Shown: positions 27,383 through 40,400, numbered from the stretch's first letter. The stretch is DNA of 64,000 nt from Deuterostichococcus epilithicus (GCA_033439295.1 JAVTLE010000001.1:930001-994000); one strand, 5' to 3'. Notes: a model not told the origin generated them from the sequence alone. Translations and numbers: made by a program.

Positions 27383-30300
27383 ATGACCGATGGCAGCGCG
27401 CAATCCGACACGGTGGCCATGACCGAGCCCAGCAACTCACAGGGCAACTCGGGCACGCCCGGCGACAATGGGAAGGATGGTGCACGCACGGACAAGAAAC
27501 GGTCCAGGTGCGGACTTGGCATGCCAGTTTGCTGCCTCAGTCACCGCTTACCGGAATCGCGCGGCGTTCGGTGCCAACCCCTTTCCCCCTCCTCCTCCAG
27601 TTGCCAGGAGAAGAACAGGCAGGCGCAGGCCCGCTTCAGGCAGCGGCAAAAGGTGGGCTGGGGCCCACACGCTGCTGCACCGCACGACTGAGATATGTCA
27701 GTGTTCTGCCACCTCAGAGACCTGCGTGCCCTGCGCCGCTGCTGACGCTGCAGCTCCCGGCGTCCTTGCGGCGCAGGCAAAGGCATCTGAAATCGAGCAA
27801 AAGATGTCCGGCTTAGAGGCAGCGGTGAAGCAGCTGCGGCAGGACAAAGAGGATCTACAGTCGCGAGCAGACGCGCTGGAGACGCAGCTGCATCAGGGGC
27901 AGCGCGTCGCACCGAAGCATGCCCCGCAGCAGCATGGTGCACAGCAGCCCGCCCCGTCGCAGCCCATCATGCAGGAGCCGCTCGGCGCGGTGAGCTCCTC
28001 TCTGCCATGCCAAGCGATGCCCAGCGACTGTGCCGGCTCAGACGTGCACTCGGCTTCGACACATGACCACGTTTCGTATCCTGATTTGAATTTCAGCCAC
28101 ACAATCGAACCTCGACTGCCATGCACCCCATCACGCACAGGCGATGCATGGCGGCATGGATCACATGGCCTGGCTGGCGGACAAGCGGAGCACCGGCAGC
28201 GCCGGCTTTGAGGTCGTGCTGCCGACCGTGTCACCCATGGCATGGGACGCGTATGTCATCTTCTACAAGGTCAGTCGCTGGTACCACTGGTATGCTGCCA
28301 GGCGCACCACACCCGGTCGGCAGCCGCAGTCCATCAGTGCTGCCTGCCTGCGGCCAGCACATCTGAGGCGGGCGACCCCGCATGCAGCAGTGCCAAGGGT
28401 GGGGGCAGCCGCGGTCTACAGCAACATTGTGCTGATCAAGGACTCTGCAGCATCAGGTCGTGTGCAACTCACTGCACGACCGTTATTGTGCTGAGCAGCC
28501 GTGTGTCGAGCTCTGAGCTCTCTCCAACAGGCCCTGTGCATGTTCACAATGCACAGGCCAGAGCAGTCTCGAGCCTGGTCGTCAGCGGCGCTGACATGCG
28601 ACTCCTGCTGAAACTCTGCGCAGGACCAGATCCACAAGATGGCGCCGCTGCTGGCGCCGGCGCAGGCGGACCCGCATTCCGAGGCGGCACGCACCTGCGA
28701 GCGGCTGCTCAAGGAGCTCAGCGAGGCCAACCGCGCGATCTTCCACCGAAGCCCGGCGCTGCGGGACAAGGTGGCCCTCCAGAGGCCCTCCAGCTGCCCA
28801 ACGCCGCCGACTCGCAAGCTCGTTCGATGCGTCAGCGCACTGCACCGATGCACGCGCACGCCTGTGGGAGTGCCGGCTCGGTGGGGCTCGGCTCAGGAGG
28901 TTCAGGGCATATTTCGCCTGCCGCCTGCTACCCCCTTCCGGTGCACGCTTTCACGACTCGGTCCCGGGGCGCAGGTTCACACACAGCCGCTGGTGGAGGC
29001 GGCGGACGAGCCGCACGTGCAGCCGGACGTCAACCTCTGGCGCCAAGTCACGGTGCGGTTGCAGCTCCTCGTGTGCCTTGAGGCTTTCCTGCCAGCAGGG
29101 CTGCCGCGTGCTTGTTGCATGCATCTTCCCGGTCGACGACCGTCCGGTTCAACAACTTCGCACCTGCAGCCCCAACCTCCAGGCCGCTGGTGTCTGCATC
29201 CCCAGAGTCGGATCGTGGCGCCGTTGATGCGCCAGCGCCTTGATTGCAACTCACGTTCTGGGACTTGCGGCACAGGCGGCGCTGCAGATGCTGCCGGAGC
29301 AGAAGCGGCACGCACGCGAGCTGCACAGCTATTACTGGAGCCGCATGCGCGCAATCATGTCGGATCGCCACCGACTGGCTGCAGTGATGCTGGTGCGCTT
29401 TCTTGGCTTCTGTCCTCACAGGTCGCCATGTTGGACCGCCTCCAGCGTCATTCATGATGATGCTGATGCGCTCCTGGTTGTGTGCCCGTCGCCCGCCCAT
29501 GCGACAGGAGAGCACAACCGCTCTCTGCTGCAGACGCTCGACTTGCAGAGGTTCATCAGCACAGAAGAGGCAACAGCTGTCAAGCCCCTTGAGTACCATT
29601 TTATGCGTGTCTGTCCAGATGAAAGTGCTGCAGAGATGCTCATTCAACAACGGTGCGCTTTTTTGTTGCGGCGTAGGGCACGTGTGAGCTTGCGGCAGAC
29701 ATGGACAAGCCTGGCACGACGCCATGGCACCGCAACCAGGATGTCGCCAACAAGCACAGCCAGGTGCACACCTCTCGACCTCATCGTTTGTGGTGATATC
29801 GGGCTGCACAGCAGGGCAGGTGCAGGCCTGAGCGTCGTGCAAATTAAGCGCCGGTGCCGCCCACGCATGCTGCCTCAGCACGGTCACACAAACCTGCCCT
29901 CAGAGGTCCTTGAGGACGGCGGCTTTCTTTTAATCGGTATAGAGGAAAAGGAAGAGGAAGCGGATCCGCCATTCGAGGCAGTCTGCCGATCGCTGTTTAT
30001 GCAGTGCACCACGCCGTCAGCATCTTCTTACTTCTGGCTCCCTGAACCACTTCCCTGAGAACGTTGGCTCCCCTTGGCGCAGGCGCTGGAGGCTATCAAT
30101 GCGCTGAACAAAAACGTGGCCGAGGAGACATTGGCGCAGATTGAAGTCGGCCACGGCCTTTTCTGCAAGGTCCTCACGCCGCTGCAGGCCTGCAGCGCCT
30201 ACGTTGGTGAGTGCCCTGCGCAGGTCCTCGCTGGTCTGCGCAGCTCCCTGCATTCAGGGCAGTGAAGGCTGTTTGTGTGACTGCCAGTTGCCATAATGAA

Positions 30301-30699
30301 AGGTCAAACATGAACAAACAAAAGTGCAGAAATGCAGCAGCAGTATACCCATGATTTCCCATACATCTGACGGCACTGAGCCTGTGCTCTGTCCCGCCGC
30401 AGGCTTGTACCCATTCTTCCGTGAGTCCTCACACCGTTGACTGCTCCTCCTGCGATGCGATGCGATGCAATCGCACTGGAAGCTGCCTGTCATAGATTGC
30501 CTACTGGAAAATTTGTGCTGGTCACTTGTGCTGCTGCCATAACCGCCGCTCCTGCTTAGATGCTGTGGGCACCCTTGACGCCATGTTACATTTGCTGCTT
30601 TATGCAGCGGACAAGCTGGCGATCCTGTCCTGCGTGTTGGAGCTGGACGATTCAGAGGACGCTGTGCGGTCTCTGGTCACAGAGCTGGTCGGCAACTGA
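27383..30699 (+). CDS. bZIP transcription factor with long C-terminal domain (paralogue 3)
   Basis: Starts at ATG 27383 (MTDGSAQSDTVAMTEPS). The basic region CQEKNRQAQARFRQRQK (about 27600-27650) keeps N-x7-R. The zipper SGLEAAVKQLRQDKEDL starts about 27805. C-terminal blocks: MAWDAYVIFYK (about 28240), DQIHKMAPLLAPAQAD (about 28625), FHRSPALRDKV, VNLWRQVT (about 29030), AALQMLPEQKRHAREL (about 29278), ALEAINALNKNVAEET (about 30083), VLTPLQACSAYV, GLYPFF split across two introns, PDKLAILSCVLELDD (about 30610) and the stop at 30697-30699. The same block order and splice positions as bZIP-1 show common descent. Head-to-tail with bZIP-2, consistent with tandem duplication. Confidence 0.85.
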
Positions 30700-31498
30700 G
30701 TTGCCTGCTGTCCGATTTGTCTGCGCCTGGATTGCCGCCGTCCCCAAGGAACGACACCATCTGCCGTCTGGAACAGAGGGAAATGATGGTGGTTCGCGAC
30801 CATTGCTCAAGAAGAGCGCCCTCAAGCCGGGCAGGGACTGGCCACGACGTGGGGTACTTGGTTTAGCTTTCTTCACGAAGTGACCTTCGGTCTGCCGCCG
30901 AAGTTGCAGTCAAGTCACCTTGCAAATTATTCGGGTTTATGTGCGGCTGCTCATCGGTTCTGCACCACACAGGCGCCGTCTTGTGCCTTTCCTTTTTCTG
31001 GCTCCTGATCTCCGCTCGATCGATGTGTTTTGGGTATGGGGTGTATTCTGAGGCTGCGTGCCGCGGCGTGAACAAATGCACTTGAAGTTTTGCCTGGTTG
31101 TGCTTTCGTTCGTGTGGACGCAATTCCCCATTTGGAATTCTCGCGTTACCCAGTTTATTGCTAGGATTCCTACGCATGACACGATTGTCCCGCTTACGCC
31201 CTTTGCCAAATCAACAGCTCGCGTGCTGCGCCATCAGAGCGCGATTGGGTTTGGCACATGAGGGTATCTTGGCGGCGGCAACGGGAACCGCATCAAGATG
31301 GCAGACAATCACAAAGGACAGAGGCGTTCTTTGCTGTTGTCAGAGAGCGGACTTTCTTGCAGCCGTCGCCATCATTGCAACAAGCCCAAACATAGGATAC
31401 ACCCCACGGTACCATCAAAGGCAGAAGCTGCGGGTGCAAGAATCATCCTCCTCCTGCGCCAGCGGGCAGCTCCGATGTCACAGTGTCCGTACCCGGAG
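30700..31498. other. Convergent intergenic region (bZIP-3 / V-ATPase e)
   Basis: About 800 bp of lower GC content with long T-rich stretches (30990-31150). It should hold both 3' UTRs. No coding motif or RNA gene seen. Confidence 0.5.
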
Positions 31499-31923
31499 TC
31501 ATTGCAGCACTGGCTTCACCAGAGGGTGCATCCCAGCCATATACACGATGGCCCACCTGTGTGCAAGAACGACTGTTTGGCAAGGCTACTTCAAACCAGA
31601 GAGCTACAGACTATGCACATTGTGATTCTGCGGCAAACATGAGCACCGAGACAAGCATGTACACTCACAGCATCCAGCAGCAGATGACGGTCGTGGCGGC
31701 CAGCAGCTGCTTCAGCCTGCAGACCAGGTGCACAGAGGTTGCTGCATGGACTAGCATGGCGACAAGTACAACAAGCAGGAGCACGTGCACCAGCGGCGTT
31801 GTGCAAGAGCGGAGCCACTCACGCGCGCCGCTCCTTCGGCTCCCTCTGCCCTGTGATGGCAATGCCGCCGAAGAGGGCGACCTCAACCGCGCCAAAGGCC
31901 AGGCTCCCGAGCAGCAATCCCAT
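31499..31923 (-). CDS. VHA-e: V-type H+-ATPase subunit e (VHA-e)
   Basis: Three small exons on the minus strand: 31923-31823 (MGLLLGSLAFGAVEVALF...EPKERR), 31716-31669 (LKQLLAATTVICCWM) and 31556-31499 (WAIVYMAGMHPLVKPVLQ, stop). Donors are gtgagt and gtgagt, acceptors ctgcag and cacag, and both phases fit, giving 68 residues, the usual length for this subunit. Two hydrophobic segments flank a charged loop. The block CCWMLWAIVYMAGMHPL is close to plant VHA-e (CCWMMWAIVYLAQMKPL from memory). Known role: small proteolipid-associated subunit of the membrane Vo sector of the vacuolar proton pump. It shares a 576-bp divergent region with the membrane-tethered bZIP. Confidence 0.87.
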
Positions 31924-32499
31924 CCTGCGTGAGCTGCGCGGCTGCCTGGAGCACTTCGTGGAGCACTTGGTCCCAGACTGACGGCCCTGCTAGACTTCGA
32001 AAGCAGTCACTCAACGTGACGGGGCTGACTGTCGTCTGCTGCGTATGCAGCGGATGCTGGTCTGCGTTCCTTCCAGTAGTGGAAGGCAAGAAACCTAATG
32101 CTCACGCATCAACTGAACAACCAGGAGGTCTGTCAGCCGGCCAGCGCAGCTAAGTTGCGAACAGCCCAAATTCTGCAGCAAACGTCCAAGTTGGCAGGAC
32201 AGAAAGCTGTGCAATAACTGCAGCAGTGCTTGTGTGTGGTATCCCGCGCACAGTGCCACGAGTTTCCTGCCATAATGTCATTGCTGAAGTCCTGGTAAAA
32301 GCCCCATTGCCCGCAGTACGCACACGTCGTGTGACAGCAGAAACCGCTGCTTCCCGACCGTCAAACAAGAGCACTACGATGGCGCGTGCCTGAGTGCTGC
32401 CGGGCAAGCATGCCTCGCCCTGCGTCCTGCAGGTCCTCGGCCTCAGGAAGTGCTGCCTGCGACTGCGCAGCGGACTGCGGCGGCGTGTGCGAGCCTGCC
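31924..32499. other. Divergent promoter region (VHA-e / tethered bZIP)
   Basis: 576 bp between two start codons. Includes an in-frame upstream ATG for the bZIP at about 32408 and an acceptor-like ctgcag at 32421-32432, so a 5' leader exon of the bZIP may lie here. No other gene seen. Confidence 0.45.
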
Positions 32500-35400
32500 A
32501 TGGGCGACACAGATTGGCTGGGGCAGCTGCTCGACGGCTCGATGGACCTTGAGGAGATGCAGGTGCCTGCGGGCTCGCCGTGTCAGAAGCTGAACCTCCG
32601 CGTATCATGCCACTGTCTCGCGAAATTGGCAGTGTTGATTTGTCTATATGTCCCAAAGGCTGCTCGTATACCTGACAATCCAAAGCTGTGTTCCCTCGCT
32701 CGCAGCTGGACCCGATGATGTTGCTAGCGGATGAGCTGCAAGGCTTCGGGTGTGCTCACATTGCTACGTCGCACAGGCTGGCTGTTTGTGACCTGTCATG
32801 ATCCGCTTGACTCCTGTCCATGCGTCACTCGCACGCAGTCATTTCGTGACAGAGTCAACTTTGTCCTGGTGCAGCGGCACTTCCGGTCACCCAGGGGGCT
32901 GCCCGTGCTGCGCCCTGGAGGCGCTGCAGCAGGGTCCACAGCAGCATCTTCAGGGCCGTGCCGACAACGATGGGCCGCTTCCGGCACTTGAGGACCTGCT
33001 ACAGGGCTGCGATGGCGGCGACTCCGCGGTAAACGACCTTTGGCTGCCGGAGCTGCCGGAAGGCCTCTCAGCACCAGATGGCGGCTCCGACCAGCTGGAG
33101 GCCGTGCTCGCGCAGCTGGCGGGCCCAGACGAGCAACTCGGCTCCAGTGCTGAGGCGGCGCCGGATGACCCCGGCCCGACGACTGAGGCAGGAGCTGAGG
33201 CAGTAGCGCCGTCGTTGGCTCAGCAGACAGTGCCAGCCGTGGTAGCCGGCAAGGCGGATCCGCCGGCGACAGATGCAGCTGTGGCATCCCCAACCCAAAC
33301 GGCCACCAGGTCGCAGACCACTCAGGCAGAGATGCTCCAGGCAGCAGCAGCAACGCAGGCGCTGCTCGACCGGCTGATGGGCCAAACCAGCGTGTCGGGC
33401 GGCCCTGCGTCACCGCTGGCGGCGCCACGGCCGGCTCAATCCGGCGAGTCAGCGCTCAGCGCGGCACGCGTGGGCGGCGCTTCGGCCTTGCGCGACAGGA
33501 GCCCGGCGGCTTGTGACTCGCGGCAGCCCGCCAAGTGCGACGCTGAAGCTGTCAGCTCTGACGGCGAGGCTGCCGGCCTGCGGAAGGGCTACGCCTCGCC
33601 AGCCACCAGTGACAGCGAAGGCGGCGCAGCCACCAGCAGGCGGCCAGTTTCGGGCGGCGCAACTGCGCCAATCGTCCGGCAGCAGCAGCCACGGCATCGG
33701 CAGCAGGGACCGCCCGCTGAATCGGCAGCCTCCCCGGCAGTCAGCAGCGCTGGCGAGGCGAGCCCGTGCAGTGAGGCGCACAGCACGGACACTGGCCGCA
33801 CGACATGGCTGCCCCCCACGCAGCCGCCGCAGGCGACCCAGCAGCAGCTGGCCGCGCCGCTACACCCACAAGGGCATCCGCCGCAGCCGCTCGTGCAGCA
33901 GCACGCGCAGCAGCGGCAGCATCTGCCGCAGCAGCCGGCACAGAGCGCCCTCCAGCCGGCGCCGCCGCAGCAGCAGCAGCAGCAGCAGCAGCAGCCGGTG
34001 CAGGTGTGGGGGTCGCTGCCAGGCGCAATGCCAGGCGCAATGCAGCTGCTGCAGCAGGCACCCCAGCCGCAGGCCTATGACGGCACCGCAGCCGGCAGCA
34101 GCGGCGGCAGCCCCGATGGGCCGGACGGCGAGGAGGCCCGCCGAGTGGCGCGCATGCTGCGCAACCGGGAGTCGGCGCAGATGTCGCGGCAGCGCAAGAA
34201 GATGCATGCAGACGAGGTGGAGCGGCGCTGCGCGGAGCTGCAGACGCACAACAGCCAGCTCGCAGGTTCGCGCCGCCAGCAGGAGTCGCCGCCAGCTGCG
34301 CTCGAGGGCCATGCATGAGGCAGTGCCAGTTGTGCACACGGCTTTGATCTTGAGACGCGCACGCCTGACACCAGCACACCGGCACCTTTGCCTACATTCT
34401 GGAGCGGGCACGACAGCCTTCAGAAAGTGTCTGCCCTCTGCAAACACTGGCTTGGCACCAACACGCCTCGTGTTCCGCGTTCCGCAGGCATGGTGCAGCG
34501 GCTGACGGCGGAGAATGCGGTGCTGCGGCACCAACTGCTGGCGGTCTGCGCGCAGACAGGGCAGGCGCTGCCGGCGCCCATCCCGCCGCCGCCCTTCCCA
34601 CCCGGCTTTGCGCCGGCCATGCCCGGCATGGCCCTCCCCGGTGCCACGCCCAAGGTGGGAGGGAATCACCTAGAACTGTGAGACGGTTGCATGTCAAATG
34701 GGGCTTTGAGTGAGGGCAGGATGAGAGCAGGATGGTGACATCGTTATGCTCACATTCTGACAACTGGCCAAGAGGGGCGCACCTGTTGACTGCAAGCGGA
34801 TCCGACGCTGCTGGACCTGACGCTGCCAGCTACAGGCCATATCGAGAGTCGATTTGCTCACTGCCACACGCAGATCCCCATCCAGAAACTGAAGCCGATG
34901 CGGCCGGCGCCGGCGCCGACGCCGCAGCGCGCCGCCGCGGGGCGCGGCAGCCTGCCGGTGTCCTCGCTCCCGCAGCCGTCCGCCAGCCAGCCGTCCCGCA
35001 AGAAGCTCAAAACTGCTGCAGGTACAGCTCACCTGACCGCCCACTCGCCCGACTGCAGTACCTCAAGCGTGGGCCATCCATGCTGTGCAATGTGGCAGCG
35101 ATGCGCCGGAAGTTCCGCTGCTGGACTGCTAGTTGCCAGCCGAGGCTATCATGCAACGTTTGCAGGCCTGAGCCTAGTCTGTGTTGCAACCGTGCGCAGC
35201 ATCAAACGATTCAGCACGCAGCTGACATCATTGATCCGAATACTTGCAGGCGCGACCACTGCGCTGTTGGCGGTGTTTGCGTGCGTCATGCTGTGCGGGC
35301 CGCTGGCGCCGGCGCCGGGCTCGTCGCCGCTCGCCAGCTGGCAGCCGGGCGGCCAGGTCGCTCCATACGCACGGGGGCCGATGGGGCGCCCCATGATGGG

Positions 35401-36890
35401 TGGCGGCCGCGTTCTGACGGCGTTGCCGCCGGTGCTGGACGGCGGTAACGGCAGCACGCACGCCAGGGCGGTGGAGGTCGTCAGGGGTGAGCCATGGATT
35501 TGCATGGTTAGCGTTCTGTGCATGAGCAGTGTTTGCAAATGCGGCATTGCGGTCGTCAGAGGTGGGAGCTTCCGTGCTGCCTGCGAAGCCTTGTGCCCTA
35601 CGCCATTGTGATACTTTGCACTTGCGCGCATGGAGCCAGGGGGCCATGCCTGCACTCGGATGCGGTTTGGGAGGAGGCCGATCCCCAACGCATCTATTCT
35701 CCATGCGTCTGCTGCCTCAACCCGCCTCCGAGGAACACACTGCTGCCGACCTGCAGGCATGCTCAACGACTTGAGTGCGCCGGGAGACCCCGGCGGCAGC
35801 ACTGCCGGAGCTTCTGGTGGTGGCGGCGGCTTCGACAGCAACAGCAGCGCTGCGCTTGCGCTGGCGTACAATGACCCCGTGCTGGAGTCACTGGCGCTGC
35901 AGCGCCTGAAGGAGCTGGCGCCTCTGGTGCGGCGCTTTGTCCCCTTCGCAGTGGCAGTCAGCTAGTCCTTACAAGCTTGCAGCGTCATCGTCAGTGTGAT
36001 TGTTGTTCGCGCGTGGACAGGCTCAACCGTCATTGCACACAAAGCTGTGGGCTGTCAGACCGATAACCAGCTGCAACCTATGAGTGAATTGATGATTGAA
36101 AGCTGTCGCCGAGGGCAAAACGGCGCAGCTCCCTCAGCCTCCATGTGATGCCCTGAACCACAGGCGCTGTTTGCCGATGGCGCGGGCCAGGCGCTGCCGG
36201 GCGGCCATTCCTTTGGCGGCGTCGCGCAGTCGGTGCTGGGGTCGGAGGGCCTGGCCTCGCCCATCGCCTGCCGCGAGGTGTTCCGCTTCGATGCCGCCGG
36301 GCTGCTGAACCACGACTTCCCTGCGGCCCGGGTGCGCTTCCTGTACTCTTTAGCGTGTGTGCTTTGGCCTCCTTGCAATGGCCATTCGGGGTCAAGAGTG
36401 TGCACTGCCTGCCACTGCAGTCAGGCACAGCTTGGCTGCATGCCTGGTCGCTCCCACACCTGCTGATGCTGAACATGCGCCGCGTCCGTGACATCGGCAG
36501 GTGGAGCAATATGTGGACAGCCTGCTGGCGCCTAAGCGGCGTCGGCCGCAGGCGGTGCCAATGCTGCCGGTCGGCGCTGACAGCTCCGCTACAGGTGCCG
36601 CTGGCGGGCGGTCGGCCCAGGGCGCTGGCAGCCTCGGCGGCGGCAGCAGCAGGAGGGGCGGCGGCAGGCAGGGGCGCGCCACGATCGGCGGCAGTGAAGA
36701 GGGCGCCCGAGATGGCGGCCCGGCGGCAGGAAGCACCATTGTATCCATGCTGCTGCCGACGAAAAATGGCTCGGCGCAGAAGTCCAACGGCAACCTGACG
36801 GCGTTGAACCAGATCTTCGTCGTCATGATGGAACCCAGCGAGACGTACGCCACGTACTCATGCCGCCTGCCCAGCCCCGTCCTGGTGTAA
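32500..36890 (+). CDS. bZIP28-like: ER-membrane-tethered bZIP transcription factor (bZIP17/28/49 type)
   Basis: MGDTDWLGQLLDGSMDLEE opens an acidic N-terminus. A long exon (about 32930-34265) is Ser/Pro/Gln-rich with a Q9 run and ends in the basic region MLRNRESAQMSRQRKK (about 34150), identical in style to plant group B bZIPs. The zipper continues as VQRLTAENAVLRHQL (about 34492). After a basic KKLK, the exon at 35250 gives a membrane segment TTALLAVFACVMLCGPLA. The candidate S1P site RVLT follows (35408). The luminal part ends with QIFVVMMEPSETYATYSC and a stop at 36888-36890, matching the conserved C-terminus of plant bZIP17/28. Known role: Golgi S1P/S2P cleavage on ER stress releases the bZIP to the nucleus. 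The start could be farther upstream. Confidence 0.88.
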
Positions 36891-37486
36891 GGCGCTCGGA
36901 GTTGTGGACGGTGCCATGTGCGGCCAGCATGGCGTCCTGTAGCATTGTGTGTCGCGGAGTCTTCTGAACAATCGGCGGTGCGACCCAGCTATCTCCGTTC
37001 AGGGATTTGACGCTGGAGTGCAGCCCTGATTGCGCAGTGAGCAAAGGGACGCCTGGCGTGCATGCAACCTCTGATGATTCTGTCACAGATTTATTCTTCC
37101 TTGTGTCAACGGTTTATGCATCGCACCTTGACATGCTTTGCATGTAGCCCTCTTCCGTGTGATGTTCGCCTCTACCTTGGCCAGCAGCAGCACCGCCCTT
37201 GCATGGTGGTTTCAGGGCTTGGCATACTGGTCTGCCGCCGCAATGCCAAATGCTCTTCATGAAACAGTTTTCACATTCCCCTCTTGCTTATCGAGCTTGG
37301 CAGCGACACTGTTATGCTGTTTTGATGCCACACACGCAAAATGCCAATGCTACACCGTGAAGCGAGCGATCCTCCGAGTGCGAATCAGGAGTGGCACCTC
37401 AAGACGTCGCAGGTCGTCTGAACCAAGCCGCGCTTCAGGTCTCTCGTGTCAGTGACAGAACCCGTGGCACAACTCTTGCGAACGAT
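36891..37486. other. Intergenic region (tethered bZIP / ZNG1)
   Basis: About 600 bp with the bZIP 3' UTR and the ZNG1 promoter. No coding motif on either strand. Confidence 0.5.
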
Positions 37487-40400
37487 ATGGATTCATGCTC
37501 GGACAGCGATGATGCGCCCCTGGCGGTGCCGCTGGCAAACTCGCCCGCTCTGGCCCCGCCATTGACAGACGAGCCTCAGAAGCCCGTTCCCGTGACCCTC
37601 ATCACAGGCAAGCGACCGTGCCGACCTGATTGTGCGACTCACACACGGTTGCTGAAGTGCCGCGGCTGCATGCCCGTGCCGCCATGAGGATTCAGAAACA
37701 CCTCAATCTCACGACCATGGCGTCCTTCGAGTGCGTCACGCAAGTCCGTTTCCTTCCGGACTCAGGCTTTTTGGGGGCCGGCAAGTCGACACTCGTGCGG
37801 CACATCCTGACGGCACAGCATGGGCGCCGCATTGCCGTCATCGTCAACGAGTTTGGCGAGGAGCTGGGCATTGAGCGAGCCATTGTCAACGAAAATGACG
37901 TGAGCCGCATCAGCCATAGCTCGAGACGTTGTTGACGATTCCCCTGAGTGCTTCAGACTGCGGCATGAAGCCGCGTGCTGATGCTGTGACATGCCCTGTG
38001 CCTTCCAAGGCATGCAGATGGCTGGCACAACCCGTCCCGTCCTTCGTGCCTTGCCAACTGACACAGCAGCATGCATGCATGTGCTGGCGACATGCCCGCT
38101 GGCACCTCTCTGCACTCTCATCAACCTGGATCACCGATGGCGCGCACATCTCACAGCCTGCAACAACGTGTGTTGAACGCTGCAATGTACTTCACTACAG
38201 GGTAGCGAAGAGACGGCGGTCGACAACTGGCTGGAGCTGGCCAACGGCTGCCTGTGCTGCAGCATGAAAGGCGCGCTGGTTGCGGGGTTGGAGGGCCTGC
38301 TGGCGCAGCGCCACCGCTTTGACTACATCCTCATCGAGACCTCGGGTGCGGGGCCGCACAACCCTCCAGCACCTCGCTCTAGCAGCTGCTGGCCTCCTGG
38401 ACGTGGTTCAGAGCCTGGCAGGCACCTGCCAGTCCTCTGACTACTCAGCCGGCCTCGTGATGCAGTGCGCTCTTGCCCCCCGCTGCGACTCGGCCACTTG
38501 CGGAGGCCTGGTAGTCGGCCACGAAGGTGACCATCAGGCGGTGATCGAGATGTTCCGCTCGCAACGCAGGGCTGGCCAACCCAGGGCCGGTGGCCACCGC
38601 GCTGTGGACGGACGCCGAATTGGAGGCGGGTGTCACGCTGGACGGCATCGTGACGGTGGCGGATGCGCGCCACCTGCCGCGCCAGCTGGCGGCGGCGCCC
38701 GCGGACGGTGGCGGCGCCGGAGGAGGCGGCAGTGAGGCAGGGGAGGGCAGCGGCAGCAGTGGCAGTGGCAGTGGCGCAGAGAGCAGTGGCGGCGTGAACG
38801 AGGCGCAGCAGCAGATCGCCTACTCCGACGTCGTCCTGCTGAACAAGGTGCCGCTCCTTCCCTGCTGCCGCCGCTGGGAGGGTCGCAACGCGGCGGCGCA
38901 CAGTGGCTGGTCGCTGCGAGGCAGGGCTGCCAGCCCTTGGGCAATTGCCGCCGCAGCAGGCACAGTGGCTGGTCGCTGCGAGGCAGGGCTGCCAGCCCTT
39001 GGGCAATTGCCGCCGCAGCGGCTGCATCTGAGGTGCATGGACATTGCCATGCGCGAGCTTGCCCCTGGAGAGACAGTCTAGGCGCCCGCAAGCGACCTCG
39101 GTGGCTGTGCAGCGACCCTGCACGCTGGCGCCTGATGGTCCTGCTCACATTACCTAAATCAAATCACAGGTCGATCTGGAGGACGAGGCAGGGCTCGCGG
39201 CGGTGGACGCAACGATTGCCGCAATCAACCCCACGGCGCGCCGCATCCGGACCCGCCACTGCGCCGTGGACCTGGCACACATCCTGGACCTCGGGGCACT
39301 CGCCGGCGACAGGTGCCACAGTCGCCTGCCGCAGAGCACTTGCTTCGCTTCGACTCTTCATGGGCCTTCCACCCCGGGCCTCAGCAGAGCACGAGCAACT
39401 CGTGAGGTGTGGCGAATGAGGCAAACGCGAAGCGTGCAGCGGCATGTGACGGCAGAGCTTGCAGCACGTAACGCTGGCATGTCCTGCGGCGAACAACGTG
39501 AGGAGGCGTCCAGCAAAGTGACCTCCTCCGATAACAGCGGGCAGCGAGAGGCTGGGGTAGCTGTGTTCACTGGTGCTCCTAAAATCCGGGCTTGCAGTGT
39601 GTCTGTTACAAGTGGTCGGTGGCTGGGTGCAGTTTATGATACGTGGGGCCCCTTGCCAGCTCCTTACAACATAGCAGCGTGCTGCTGCCCATCTGGTCGT
39701 GCTTCCGGGTCGCAGGGCACTCGGCGGCCTTGATGAAAACCAGTCGCCGACGGCAGCATCGCCAAGCGGCGCCGCAGCAGCAGAGCAGGGGCAGGCGCCG
39801 GCAGGACGCAGCGCCGCCGGTGGCGCAGCGGGTTGTGACAGCTGCCAGGGCGTGCCCGGTGGCTGCCGTGTGCATGGGCATCCAGAAGGCGCACAGCCGG
39901 CTGCGGACAGCGGTGGGGCGCATGTCGCCCACCCAGCCGGCGGCCACGGCAATGGGCAGCATGGCCACAGCGCCGGCGGCAGCCGCGAGCGTGCAGGCCA
40001 CCACCTGCACGCGAATCGCGTCACATCGGTCAGCCTGCGGCTGCCACAGGCAGTTGATCTGCAGAGGTGCGATGCCGATACCATCCGCCATCAGTGCAAC
40101 GTCGACCTTCGCACTTTTGCAGGCGCGCTCTTTGGCTGCCCTACTGTGCCGCTTTGCCTTCTCTTAATTTTGTTGATATGCAACGCAGGCTGCGGCAGTG
40201 GGTGGAAGGGTTGCTGTGGGACCGGCAGCCGGCCGATGCAGACGTCTTCCGCATGAAGGGCGTGCTGAACGCTGCCGGCAGCACCAGGCAGCACCTGCTG
40301 CAGGTGCGGCCTGCAGCAATGCCTTCGGTAATTGCGAAATGTCTGCAGGTCGAGAGGGGGACCATGAATGGAAGCCTCACAGACTTACATTGCAAATTTG

